Positions 24,147 through 32,156 are shown, numbered from the stretch's first letter. The stretch is DNA of 36,094 bases from Gemmatimonadota bacterium (GCA_003221045.1 QHUC01000048.1:1-36094); one strand, 5' to 3'. Numbers and translations are program-made. The notes: generated by a model from the letters alone, not told the origin.

Positions 24147-24441
24147 GCGCGTGTTGCTCGCGACCGGAGATCTCCTGTTTCGGTCGAAGCTCAGCGCGGT
24201 GGTCACGGCGGCGGGCGGTGAGGTGTCGCGCGACGCAGCGCGGTGCGACCTCGCGGTGCTCGAGCTTGCGGAGCCCGGAGCGACCGAAAAGATTGGCGAG
24301 CTGGTCGGGCGGGGGATTCCGGTGCTCGCCTACGGCGCGCACGTCCGGCCCGAGTTGTTGCGCTCGGCGCGTGACGCCGGCGCCCTGGCGGTCCCAAACT
24401 CCCAGGTGGAGGCGCGCCTCCGCGATCTGCTAAAACAATAG
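24139..24441 (+). CDS. Degenerate receiver-like domain protein
   Basis: A 100-residue stand-alone domain with the alternation of a CheY-like fold: KRVLLATGDLLFRSKLSAVVTAAGGEV, CDLAVLELAEPG, GIPVLAYGAHVRPELLRSARDAGALAVPNSQVEARLRDLL. The place of the phospho-accepting Asp appears to be Glu (E42 in DLAVLEL), the conserved Thr/Ser is Tyr/Gly and the conserved Lys is lost (AVPNS). So it probably cannot be phosphorylated in the usual way. It overlaps the preceding zincin gene. Its stop TAG is the first three bases of the dispersed hairpin repeat. Confidence 0.65.
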   Translation: MGKRVLLATGDLLFRSKLSAVVTAAGGEVSRDAARCDLAVLELAEPGATEKIGELVGRGIPVLAYGAHVRPELLRSARDAGALAVPNSQVEARLRDLLKQ

Positions 24442-24462
24442 GGGCGCAGCATGCCGCGCCCC
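24439..24462. repeat. Dispersed hairpin repeat, copy B
   Basis: These 24 bases are identical to 10591-10614. The stem is GGGGCGC/GCGCCCC with loop AGCATGCC. Here the element starts with the TAG stop codon of the receiver-like gene, as a TAG also opens copy A. The ATG inside the loop is not a credible start for the following gene. Confidence 0.8.
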
Positions 24463-24477
24463 CGCCGGCCTGTCAGA

Positions 24478-24513
24478 TTTGCGGACCAGAGCACCGCGTC
24501 TATCTTTCCGCTC
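24478..24513 (+). promoter_or_regulatory. Putative promoter of the ubiquitin-like gene group
   Basis: TTTGCG (24478-24483) and TATCTT (24501-24506) with a 17-base spacer lie upstream of ATG 24514, 7 bases after the -10-like box. This gives a leaderless transcript if used. No Shine-Dalgarno site is seen. Confidence 0.4.
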
Positions 24514-24792
24514 ATGATCCACTCGACCACGGTCGCCCTGCCGCCCCACGAAGTGCTGGAGCGCGCGAAGCGCTTCTTTGCCGAGCGCGTGCCGAACTCG
24601 GCTGCCTTCGCGGAAAAGCAGGGACCGCAGTTCCTGGTACTGCGCGGCCAAGGCGGAGAGGAAATCGCCCTGCATGCCTGGGCCGACCCGCCGGGCAAGA
24701 CTCGGGTGCGAGCCTCCACGCTCTTCTTCGATCAGGCGCTCGATCGGTTCTTCTCGACGTTGCCACTCGAGACGTCGGTAGAGGTCGTATGA
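24514..24792 (+). CDS. Conserved-looking protein of unknown function (92 aa)
   Basis: Not recognised. It is a small soluble protein: IHSTTVALPPHEVLERAKRFF at the start, a beta-strand-rich middle (QFLVLRGQGGEEIALHAWADP) and TLFFDQALDRFFSTLPLE at the end. The helix-then-strands layout recalls small SRPBCC-like pieces but this is weak. I chose ATG 24514 over 24451 because the upstream ATG lies inside the hairpin repeat and a promoter-like site precedes 24514. It overlaps the next gene by ATGA, so the two are co-translated. Confidence 0.6.
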   Translation: MIHSTTVALPPHEVLERAKRFFAERVPNSAAFAEKQGPQFLVLRGQGGEEIALHAWADPPGKTRVRASTLFFDQALDRFFSTLPLETSVEVV

Positions 24793-25064
24793 CGGCGGTC
24801 GATCAGCGGTTTGCGGTCCGGGTCATGGTGACAGACGTGTGGGACCAGGTGTACCTCGCGGTCGAGCCCACGACGACCGTGGCTCAGCTCAAGAGCCAGG
24901 CACTGACGCAGGCGCTCAAGCGGACGCAGGTGCGGCCGGAAGATTACGTCGTGAAATTCAGGGGCGCGGAGGTATCCGACGAATCTACGACCCTCGCCGC
25001 GCTCGGCGCGGTGGCTAACTCGGCGTTCATCGTGTTGCCCGCGCGGCGCCAGGTGGTGCGGTGA
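24789..25064 (+). CDS. Ubiquitin-like (beta-grasp) small protein
   Basis: A 91-residue protein whose whole length follows ubiquitin: a first beta hairpin (RVMVTDVWDQVYLAVEP), a TTTVAQLKSQAL helix like the DTIENVKAKI helix, then RPEDYVVKFRGAEVSDESTTLAALG and NSAFIVLPARR, which parallel the [26 protein letters not shown] and STLHLVLRLRG parts. The C-terminus is RRQVVR, without the Gly-Gly needed for conjugation. No E1, E2 or JAB-type gene is in the window. It may thus be a YukD-like or structural beta-grasp protein. It overlaps both neighbours (ATGA, GTGA). Confidence 0.6.
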   Translation: MTAVDQRFAVRVMVTDVWDQVYLAVEPTTTVAQLKSQALTQALKRTQVRPEDYVVKFRGAEVSDESTTLAALGAVANSAFIVLPARRQVVR

Positions 25065-25345
25065 CTACGTCGCGTAGGCGAGGCCGGCCCAGTCGCGCGC
25101 TCACCACGTTCGCGGTCGGATTCCTTCTGCTCGACGCCATCCTCCTCGTCTATAGCGGTGCGGCCCTGGGCCGCACGCGGCTGGTCGTGTGGGGTGCCGT
25201 CTTTTTCGTCGCCGCCGGTCTCGTGGTGATCGGGTGGCGACGCTACCGCCGCCTCATGACGGACCTCGAGCAGGCGCGGCGGGACATGCGCGCCGAGATC
25301 GAGTCGATTCGAGCGCTGCTGCACGAAAAGCATCTGCACAACTGA
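25061..25345 (+). CDS. Small two-helix membrane protein with C-terminal coiled coil
   Basis: A 94-residue protein with a basic N-terminus (TTSRRRGRPSR), two hydrophobic helices (about 15-35 ALTTFAVGFLLLDAILLVYS and 41-58 LVVWGAVFFVAAGLVVIGW) and a charged heptad-like tail (about 60-92, RRLMTDLEQARRDMRAEIESIRALL). It is not recognised as a known family. It overlaps the ubiquitin-like gene (GTGA) and abuts the deacetylase gene, so it is part of the same transcript. Confidence 0.65.
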   Translation: MTTSRRRGRPSRALTTFAVGFLLLDAILLVYSGAALGRTRLVVWGAVFFVAAGLVVIGWRRYRRLMTDLEQARRDMRAEIESIRALLHEKHLHN

Positions 25346-26251
25346 GTGACGACCGCCGTCGTCTGGCACCCGGCGTGCCGTCTCCATAATCCCGGCCCCG
25401 GTCACCCGGAACGCCCCGAGCGGATCGATGCCGTCCTCGCGGCGCTCCGGGCGCCCGATATGAGTGCCCTGATCGAGTGGTCCGAAGGCCGCCCGGCCGC
25501 GCGCGAGCAGCTAGAACGAGTCCATCCGGCATCCTACCTGGACAGGCTCGAGCGCCTGGCGCGGTCGGGCGGCGGCGCCCTCGACGCCGATACCGTGATG
25601 ATCGATCGAAGCTGGGACGCGGCGCTCGCGTCCGCCGGTGCAGCGGTCCGTGCCGTGGAGCTCGGCATCGAGCGAGGGACGGCGTTCGGCGCGACCAGGC
25701 CGCCGGGGCATCACGCCCTGGCGGCGCACGCGATGGGATTCTGCTTCTTTAACAATGTGGTCGTGGCGGCGCGCCACGCTCAGCAGCTCGGTAAGGCGCG
25801 CGTGCTCATCGTGGACTGGGACGTGCACCACGGCAACGGCACCCAGGCGCTGGTCGAGCGCGATCCAACGATTCGTTACGTGTCCATGCACCAGTATCCC
25901 TGGTATCCCGGGACGGGGGCGGCGGACGAGCGGGGCGTCGGAAACGTGTTCAACGTGCCGCGCCCCCCGGGGCTCCCGCGCGAGCGCTATGTCCAGGATC
26001 TGCTCGACGCCGTGGACGCGGCGCTCGAAGGATGGCGGCCGGACCTGCTGCTCGTGTCAGCGGGATTCGATTCGCTGGCTGGCGATCCGCTGGGTGGCTT
26101 CATGCTCGAACCCGAAGACATGGCCGGCTGGACGGCGGCATTCCGTGAGTGCGTGGCGCCCGCGCCGGTCGTGGGAGTCCTCGAAGGCGGTTATCGGCTG
26201 GACCTCTTGGGCGCGGGCGTACGCGCGCACGTGCGCGCACTCGCCGCCTGA
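25346..26251 (+). CDS. Histone-deacetylase-family (acetoin utilisation/acetylpolyamine type) deacetylase
   Basis: A 301-residue zinc deacetylase. RPPGHHA (118-124) holds the catalytic His pair, DWDVHHGNGTQ (157-167) gives zinc ligands D159 and H161, SAGFDSLAGDPLGG gives D242, and LEGGY supplies the Tyr Y283. The arrangement is that of class II-like bacterial deacetylases, which act on acetyl-lysine, acetylpolyamines or similar amides; the substrate is unknown. It begins on the base after the preceding stop, so it ends the operon of small genes. Confidence 0.9.
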   Translation: MTTAVVWHPACRLHNPGPGHPERPERIDAVLAALRAPDMSALIEWSEGRPAAREQLERVHPASYLDRLERLARSGGGALDADTVMIDRSWDAALASAGAAVRAVELGIERGTAFGATRPPGHHALAAHAMGFCFFNNVVVAARHAQQLGKARVLIVDWDVHHGNGTQALVERDPTIRYVSMHQYPWYPGTGAADERGVGNVFNVPRPPGLPRERYVQDLLDAVDAALEGWRPDLLLVSAGFDSLAGDPLGGFMLEPEDMAGWTAAFRECVAPAPVVGVLEGGYRLDLLGAGVRAHVRALAA

Positions 26252-26269
26252 AATCGCATACTTTTCGAC

Positions 26270-27289
26270 ATGGCCTTGAAGCTCGCCACCGACGTGATCA
26301 CCCTGAAGACGAAGCATCCCTTCGTCATCGCCCGGGGCGGCAATGACGACACGCGCGTCGTCTGGGTGCGCCTCGTCGACGGGGACGGCGTGGAAGGGTG
26401 GGGGGAGGCGGATCCCTCGCGCTATTACGGTGAAACGGCGGATACGGTGCTCGGGGTCCTGCGCCAGCTCGAGCCTCATCTCCCCGCTGACCCCTTCGAG
26501 CTCGAGACGGCGGAGACTACCTTCGCGCGCGTCGTTCCGCGGAACGGCGCCGCGCGCGCGGCGCTGTCGGCGGCGCTGCACGACCTGGTCGGCAAACGGC
26601 TGAACCAGCCGGTGTGGCGACTCTGGGGCCTCGATCCGGCGCGGGCGCCGCGCTCCTCCTTCACCATCGGTCTCGACACGCCGGAAAAAATCCGCGAGAA
26701 GGTGCGCGAGGCGTCTTCGTATCCGATCTTGAAAATCAAGCTCGGAACCGATCGGGATGAAGCGATCCTCCGAACGGTTCGCGACGCCACGGACAAGCCG
26801 CTGCGCGTGGACGCGAATGCGGGATGGACCCGCGAGCGGGCGCTCGCGATGCTGCCGGTGCTGAAGGAGTATGGTGTCGAGTTCGTCGAGCAGCCGTTGC
26901 CGCCCGACGACGTCGAGGGCGTGGCCGCGGTGCGGCGGCGGGGCATCCTGCCCGTCGTGGTGGACGAGAGCTGCATCATCGCGAGCGACATCCCGCGGCT
27001 CGCCGGCGCCGTGGACGGCGTGAACATCAAGCTCGCGAAATGCGGCTCGCTGCGCGAAGCACTCCGCATGATTGCCACCGCCCGGGCGCACGGCATGCTC
27101 GTCATGGTCGGTTGCATGATCGAATCGTCGCTCGGCATCACCGCGGCGGCGCATTTCACGCCCCTCGTGGACGCCGCGGATCTGGACGGTGCGGCGCTGA
27201 CGGTCAACGATCCTTTCACCGGTGCCACGATCGACGGCGGGCAAATCCGACTCCCCACCGGACCGGGGCTGGGCGTGCGGCGCCGGTGA
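26270..27289 (+). CDS. Dipeptide epimerase (enolase superfamily)
   Basis: A 339-residue enolase-superfamily enzyme of the muconate-lactonising subgroup. It shows KIKLG (155-159) with catalytic Lys, metal ligands D181 (RVDANAGW), E207 (VEQPLP) and D232 (VVDESC), NIKLAKCGSL with the second Lys, and GCMIESSLGI, typical of L-Ala-D/L-Glu epimerases. It probably epimerises dipeptides, e.g. from muropeptides; specificity is not predictable here. A CATACT box (26257-26262) lies 7 bases before the ATG. It overlaps priA by GTGA. Confidence 0.9.
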   Translation: MALKLATDVITLKTKHPFVIARGGNDDTRVVWVRLVDGDGVEGWGEADPSRYYGETADTVLGVLRQLEPHLPADPFELETAETTFARVVPRNGAARAALSAALHDLVGKRLNQPVWRLWGLDPARAPRSSFTIGLDTPEKIREKVREASSYPILKIKLGTDRDEAILRTVRDATDKPLRVDANAGWTRERALAMLPVLKEYGVEFVEQPLPPDDVEGVAAVRRRGILPVVVDESCIIASDIPRLAGAVDGVNIKLAKCGSLREALRMIATARAHGMLVMVGCMIESSLGITAAAHFTPLVDAADLDGAALTVNDPFTGATIDGGQIRLPTGPGLGVRRR

Positions 27290-29553
27290 GCGGGCTGGAA
27301 GGGGCTTCAGCCGTAGAGGCCGAGCCGCGGCTTGAGCCGCGGTACGCCGAAGTCGTCCTTCCAGTCCCTGTCGCGCGCACATACAGGTACGAAATCCCGG
27401 TCGAGCTGGGGCACCGCGTGGGACCGGGAGCGCGCGTGATCGTGCCCGTGCAGCGACGTCAGGTCGTGGGGGTAGTGGCGTCGGTGGGTGTGGCGGCGCC
27501 GGGTGTGGCGGCGAGGTCGATCCTCGCCGCGCCGGACCCGGATCCGGCGATCTCGGCACCGCTCCTGGAGCTCGGTCTCTGGATCAGTCGCTACTACGGC
27601 ACGCCCCTTGGAATCGCGCTGCGGGCGCTCCTCCCCGGAGCGCTGTGGAGCGTGCGCCGGCCCAGCGGGCCGGCGGTCCAGGCCGAGCGAGTTGTGACGC
27701 TCACCGCGGCGCTCCCATCGCTGCTCGAGCGCGAGCGGGCATTCAAGCGCGCCCCGAAACGCCGGGTGGCGTACGAGGCGCTGGAGGCAATCGGCGGATC
27801 GGCCCCCGTGCGACACCTCGTCGAGCGGCTGGGTCTGTCCCGCCCGGCGGTCGACGGCCTGGTGAAGCAGGGACTCGCGCGCTACGCCGAAGTGCCGCAG
27901 CCGCGCGATCCGTTCGCCGGGCTGTCGTCCCCGCCGCCGCCCGAGCTCACGACCGACCAGCGCCGCACCGTCGACGGCATCCTGACGACCCCTCCGGCGA
28001 CGCCCGTGCTCATCCAGGGCGTCACGGGATCTGGCAAGACGCTCGTGTACCTCGAGGTCCTCCGTGCCGTCGTGGCCTCCGGCCGGGGCGCGATTCTGCT
28101 CGTGCCGGAGATCGCCCTCACGCCGCAGACCGTGGCGCGCGTCCGAGGCGTGTTCGGCGACCAGGTCGCGGTGCTGCACTCGGGTTTGTCGCACGGCGAG
28201 CGTGCGGATGCATGGCGTGCGTTGCGGCAGGGGGAGCGGCGCGTCGCGGTGGGGCCGCGCTCGGCCGTGTTCGCGCCGGTGCGGCACCTCGGGGCCATCG
28301 TCATCGACGAGGAGCACGAGTCGAGCTACAAGCAGGGGACCGCGCCGCGTTACCACGCCCGGGCCGTGGCGCTGGAGCGCGCCCGTCTCGAGGGCGCACG
28401 CCTGATCCTGGGCAGCGCGACGCCTTCGCTCGAGACGCTGCAGCTAGCAGCGGCTGGAGGAGCGGCTCGGTTCGACCTGCCCGACCGCATCGGAGCGCGA
28501 GCGTTGCCGCCTGTGGAAGTGATCGATCTCCGGAGTGCGCCTCGTGTGTCCGAGGCTCGAGCAGTGCCCTGGAGCGAGGCCCTCGACAAGGCCGTTCGGG
28601 GCGCCCTGGGGCGCAAGGAGCAGGTGATCCTGCTCCTGAACCGGCGTGGCTTCGCGACGTACCTCCAGTGTCCCGCCTGCGGCAGTGTACGCGATTGCCC
28701 GCGCTGCGCGATCGCACTCACGGTCCACCAGACGCCGCCGACGCTCCGCTGCCACTACTGCGGCCATGAAGAGTCGATCCCCACCGTCTGCCACAACTGC
28801 GGTAAGGCGACCCACCGGATGCGGGGCCTCGGCACGCAGCAATTGGAGCACTTCGTCGGTCTGCGATTCCCCGAGGCTCGCATTGCCCGCATGGATCTGG
28901 ACACCACCAGCACCAAGTGGGCCCATCACCGCGTGCTCGAGCGCATGGCCGCCGGCGCGATCGACATCCTGCTCGGCACCCAGATGATCGCAAAGGGGCT
29001 CGATTTTCCGAACGTGACGGTCGTGGGCGTCGTGGATGCCGACACAGGGCTCCATCTCCCCGACTTCCGGGCGGCCGAACGGACCTTTCAGCTTGTGGCC
29101 CAGGTCGCCGGGAGGGCAGGACGCGGCCCCAAGGGAGGCCAGGTGTATGTCCAGACCAGGGCCCCCGACCATCCCGCCCTTCGCGCAGCGGCGCTCCACT
29201 CGGTCGCGGCGTTCGCCGCGGCCGAACTGCCGCTCCGGACGCCTCCCAATCCGGCATACCCGCCCCACGTCGGGCTGGCACGGTTCGTCGCTTCCCACAG
29301 GAATGCCGAACGTGCCCGCCAGGTGGCGGAGCGGGTAGCAACCTGGCTCGGGCGAATGAATCGGGAGCGGCTGGGTGATGCGCTCAGCGTGCTCGGGCCC
29401 GCCCCATGCCCCATCGAGCGGATCAAGGGGCGGTGGCGGTGGCACGTGCTCGTAAAGGCGTCGGAGCCGCACGCGATCGGACGCGTCGTGCGGGCGCTCG
29501 GGAGGCGCGCGCGGGGCGTCGTCGTGGATCGTGATCCGGTGTCGCTCCTCTGA
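27286..29553 (+). CDS. priA: Primosomal protein N' (PriA replication-restart helicase)
   Basis: A 755-residue PriA, close to the usual length. The N-terminal 3'-DNA-binding domain (YAEVVLPVPVARTYRYEIP, VGPGARVIVPVQRRQVVGVV) is followed by the helicase with Walker A GVTGSGKT (245-252), DEEH (341-344) in VIDEEHESSYKQGTAPRYHARA, and LGSATPS. The zinc cysteines follow from about 460: CPACGSVRDCPRC, CHYCGHE, CHNCG. The C-terminal helicase part includes LGTQMIAKGLDFPNVTVVGVVDAD and QVAGRAGRG. It restarts stalled replication forks. The GTG start overlaps the epimerase stop (GTGA); a longer frame extends upstream but is the antisense phase of that gene. Confidence 0.96.
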   Translation: MSGLEGASAVEAEPRLEPRYAEVVLPVPVARTYRYEIPVELGHRVGPGARVIVPVQRRQVVGVVASVGVAAPGVAARSILAAPDPDPAISAPLLELGLWISRYYGTPLGIALRALLPGALWSVRRPSGPAVQAERVVTLTAALPSLLERERAFKRAPKRRVAYEALEAIGGSAPVRHLVERLGLSRPAVDGLVKQGLARYAEVPQPRDPFAGLSSPPPPELTTDQRRTVDGILTTPPATPVLIQGVTGSGKTLVYLEVLRAVVASGRGAILLVPEIALTPQTVARVRGVFGDQVAVLHSGLSHGERADAWRALRQGERRVAVGPRSAVFAPVRHLGAIVIDEEHESSYKQGTAPRYHARAVALERARLEGARLILGSATPSLETLQLAAAGGAARFDLPDRIGARALPPVEVIDLRSAPRVSEARAVPWSEALDKAVRGALGRKEQVILLLNRRGFATYLQCPACGSVRDCPRCAIALTVHQTPPTLRCHYCGHEESIPTVCHNCGKATHRMRGLGTQQLEHFVGLRFPEARIARMDLDTTSTKWAHHRVLERMAAGAIDILLGTQMIAKGLDFPNVTVVGVVDADTGLHLPDFRAAERTFQLVAQVAGRAGRGPKGGQVYVQTRAPDHPALRAAALHSVAAFAAAELPLRTPPNPAYPPHVGLARFVASHRNAERARQVAERVATWLGRMNRERLGDALSVLGPAPCPIERIKGRWRWHVLVKASEPHAIGRVVRALGRRARGVVVDRDPVSLL

Positions 29554-29607
29554 ACTCTCGCCATTTCGCATTCCGAATTGCACATTCCGCATTAGGTTTC
29601 TCGCTCT

Positions 29608-30738
29608 GTGACTGCCCGGCCCCGGTTTCAGTATCACCCGCCCAACTTCCAGGCGTCGCCGCTCGCGAGCGCGCCCGACGCACGCTTCGAGCCCGCGCCG
29701 GCCGACGGCGTGTTGCCGGACCGCTTTTTCTCGACGACGAATCTTCCGACGTACTTGCGGACAGGCGGCGCGTGGCGCCGGCCGCGGCTGCCCCGTATGG
29801 ACTGCGTGATCGTGCGCCATCCGGCGGGCGACCTGGTGGTGGCCGAGCCGCGCCGCGTGCGCAAAGGCCAGCTGGTCGCCGTCGGCCTCGAGGAGGATGG
29901 CAGCGAAGGGATCTTCGTGCACACGGAGGGCTTCCTCGGCGGCGCGCACAGCGCGAACGAGTTCGGCTTCATGCAGACCGAGGTGTCGCGGGAGAAACCG
30001 GTGGACTATGGTGTCCTGGCGCAGCTCCTGGGTGAGGAAAAACAGCGCGGCGGCCAGATCCTCTGGGTGGTGGGCCCGGCGCTGGTGCACGCGCGCGCCC
30101 GCGAAGACATGATCTGGTTCGTTCAGAACGGCTACGTCCAGACGTTCTTTGGCGGGAACGCGGTGGCGGTACACGATCTCGAGGCGGCGATCTTCGGGAC
30201 CACGCTCGGCATGACGAGCTCGGGCCAGGGCGTCGAGGGTGGCCATGCGCTTCACATGCGGGCCATCAACCAGGTGCGGCGCGCAGGCGGTATCACCGCC
30301 GCGGTACACGCGGGGCTTGTGAGCTCGGGGATCATGCACGCCCTTGTGAAACACGGGGTGCCGTTCGTGCTCGCCGGCTCGATCCGGGACGACGGGCCCC
30401 TGCCCGAAGTGCTCTCCGACACGTTGGCCGCCCAGGATGCGATGCGGCAATACACCGCGCAAGCGACGTTCGCGGTATTTGTGGCGACGGCGCTCCACGC
30501 GATTGCGGTCGGGAACATGCTGCCGGCCTTCGTGGACGCTCCAACGCCGGACGACTTGCGGCCGCTCACAACCATCTGCGTCGACCAGACCGAGTTCGTG
30601 GTGAACAAGCTGCGGGACCGGGGCACCCACCAGGCGTACGGGGTGGTCACGAATGCCCAGGACTTCATGCACGTCCTGCGGTTCTATGTGGAACGATGGG
30701 AGCAGGCGCAGGCGCCGGCGGCGACCGCCCTCCCGTAG
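29608..30738 (+). CDS. TIGR00300-type (archaeal-like) ornithine cyclodeaminase / LOR-SDH domain protein
   Basis: A 376-residue protein with the TIGR00300/MJ1480 pattern: LPRMDCVIVRHP, EDGSEGIFVHTEGFLG near the start, VDYGVLAQLL, then NGYVQTFFGGNAVAVHDLEAAIFGTTLGM, the block GHALHMRAINQVRRAGGITAAV, SGIMHALVKHGVPFVLAGSIRDDGPLPEV and VDQTEFVVNKLRDRGTHQAYGVVTN. Family members convert ornithine to proline and ammonia; the same domain is the C-terminal half of cyanobacterial ArgZ/AgrE. Here the N-terminal arginine dihydrolase domain is absent. The start is GTG 29608. The 3' end overlaps the next open frame. Confidence 0.85.
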   Translation: MTARPRFQYHPPNFQASPLASAPDARFEPAPADGVLPDRFFSTTNLPTYLRTGGAWRRPRLPRMDCVIVRHPAGDLVVAEPRRVRKGQLVAVGLEEDGSEGIFVHTEGFLGGAHSANEFGFMQTEVSREKPVDYGVLAQLLGEEKQRGGQILWVVGPALVHARAREDMIWFVQNGYVQTFFGGNAVAVHDLEAAIFGTTLGMTSSGQGVEGGHALHMRAINQVRRAGGITAAVHAGLVSSGIMHALVKHGVPFVLAGSIRDDGPLPEVLSDTLAAQDAMRQYTAQATFAVFVATALHAIAVGNMLPAFVDAPTPDDLRPLTTICVDQTEFVVNKLRDRGTHQAYGVVTNAQDFMHVLRFYVERWEQAQAPAATALP

Positions 30739-31094
30739 CGCCGGGTCGCGGGCCGGGGTGGGAGAAGCTCGCCGAGGCCGTGGCTCAGCGCGTGTCCCCG
30801 ACCGCGATCGAGACGATCTATCTGTTTCGGCCGTGGAAGCGCGAGGGCCGCGAGTGGGGAACGGCGGTGGTGGCGTGCCGAGGCACCGACGCGGGTGACC
30901 GGTTGCGCGTCTATACCGCGCGCTACATGCTCATCGTGCGCGGGAAGGAGCGCGGCCAGTCCCGGGTCGAGATCGAGGAGACCGGTCTCTCGCCGGCGCA
31001 GGTGATCGCGCACGTCATGCAGGCGGCCGCCGAGCGGAGTGGGGACCCGGAGCCGCCGGTCGCGGTGGGCCCGGCGGTGTGGTATGAAGGTTGA
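30696..31094 (+). CDS. Protein of unknown function (up to 132 aa)
   Basis: Not recognised. After a Gly/Ala/Pro-rich start comes a core WEKLAEAVAQRVSPTAIETIYLFRPWKREGREWGTAVVACR, a beta hairpin LRVYTARYMLIVRGKERGQSRVEIEETGL and a helix SPAQVIAHVMQAAAE. The core looks like a genuine small alpha/beta domain. ATG 30696 overlaps the previous gene by 43 bases; I found no better start, so the true N-terminus is uncertain. The end overlaps the Fur-family gene by 11 bases. Confidence 0.6.
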   Translation: MGAGAGAGGDRPPVAPGRGPGWEKLAEAVAQRVSPTAIETIYLFRPWKREGREWGTAVVACRGTDAGDRLRVYTARYMLIVRGKERGQSRVEIEETGLSPAQVIAHVMQAAAERSGDPEPPVAVGPAVWYEG

Positions 31095-31548
31095 CGGCGC
31101 CAAGCTGCTCGAGGAGTTCCGCCGGTATCTGGGGGATCACAACCTGCCGGCGACCCACCAGCGCCTGGCGGTGGCCGAGGCCGTCTTCTTTGCCGGAGAG
31201 CACCTGTCCGCCGAGGACGTCGGCCGGCGGGTCGCCAAGCGCGGGGTGGCGGTCGGCACCGCGACCATTTACCGAACCCTGGACCTCCTGGTCCGGGCGG
31301 GCCTGGCCAAGGAGCACGAGTTCGGCGAGGGCTTCAAGCGGTACGAGCCGCTCGCGGCGGGCCAGGTGCACGAGCATTGTATTTGCTCCTCGTGCGGCCG
31401 GGTGACCGAGTTCTCGAACGACCGGCTGGAACGGATGATCGCCCTCTTGGCGGAGGAAGTCGAGTTCCGGCCCGATCACCATCGGTTGGAGATCTATGGC
31501 GTGTGCCGGAGTTGCCAGCAACTGAACCCTTTAGCGCGCGCGAGGTGA
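31084..31548 (+). CDS. Fur-family metal- or redox-dependent regulator
   Basis: A 154-residue Fur-like protein. The winged-helix part reads [63 protein letters not shown]; the dimerisation part has [16 protein letters not shown] and [10 protein letters not shown], i.e. two CxxC pairs for structural zinc. The regulatory site is only partly conserved (HEHC in place of HDH), so Fur, Zur or PerR function cannot be assigned. I took ATG 31084; a longer frame begins at 31039. Its TGA lies within the Shine-Dalgarno of the next gene (GAGGTGA 31542-31548). Confidence 0.9.
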   Translation: MKVDGAKLLEEFRRYLGDHNLPATHQRLAVAEAVFFAGEHLSAEDVGRRVAKRGVAVGTATIYRTLDLLVRAGLAKEHEFGEGFKRYEPLAAGQVHEHCICSSCGRVTEFSNDRLERMIALLAEEVEFRPDHHRLEIYGVCRSCQQLNPLARAR

Positions 31549-31552
31549 CGGG

Positions 31553-32113
31553 TTGATCGATTCACGAATGTTCGTGCCCACCAAGGCCTTTCTCACCAAA
31601 GGCGTCGGTGTGCACAAGGAAAAACTCACCAGCTTCGAGATGGCGCTGCGGGACGCCCATCTCGCCAACTTCAACCTCGTACGAGTCAGTTCCATTTTTC
31701 CGCCACACTGCGAGCTCGTCGACCGGGAAGAAGGCCTGTCCCTCATGAAGCCCGGTCAGGTGGTGTTCGCGGTGATCGCCGAGTCGTCCACGAACGAGCC
31801 GAGCCGTCTCGTGGCCGCGTCGATCGGCGTCGCGATGCCGGCGGACGCTTCGCATCACGGCTACATCTCCGAGCATCACAGCTACGGCCAGAACGAGGTC
31901 ACGTCGGGAGAGTACGCCGAGGACCTCGCCGCCTCGATGCTCGCCACGGTCCTCGGGGTGCCATTCGATTCGGACAAGGCGTGGGACGAGCGGCGGGAGC
32001 AGTGGCTCTTGTCGGGGGAGATCGTTCGTACCATGAACATCACCTCGACCGCCGAATGCGGCGACGACGGGCGCTGGACCACCGTCGTCTCGGCGGTCTG
32101 CTTCTGCGGGTGA
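31553..32113 (+). CDS. pdaD: Pyruvoyl-dependent arginine decarboxylase
   Basis: A 186-residue proenzyme that turns arginine into agmatine. [44 protein letters not shown] is the family hallmark; self-cleavage is expected between S46 and S47 of VSS, giving the pyruvoyl group. [25 protein letters not shown] and the tail are also normal. I use TTG 31553 because GAGGTG (31542-31547) stands 5 bases before it; ATG 31568 is an alternative. PvlArgDC is common in archaea and Chlamydiae and patchy in other bacteria. Placed after Fur and near ornithine cyclodeaminase, it suggests arginine/polyamine metabolism. Confidence 0.92.
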   Translation: MIDSRMFVPTKAFLTKGVGVHKEKLTSFEMALRDAHLANFNLVRVSSIFPPHCELVDREEGLSLMKPGQVVFAVIAESSTNEPSRLVAASIGVAMPADASHHGYISEHHSYGQNEVTSGEYAEDLAASMLATVLGVPFDSDKAWDERREQWLLSGEIVRTMNITSTAECGDDGRWTTVVSAVCFCG

Positions 32114-32156
32114 CACCGGCGCAAACCGCTTCGGCCGCGCCACGCGTATCAGTCGT

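Noticed and set aside
24451-24513. ATG 24451 as start of the 92-aa gene
   Set aside because: It lies in the loop of a dispersed hairpin repeat, codes for a non-conserved Arg/Pro-rich stretch and precedes the promoter-like site.
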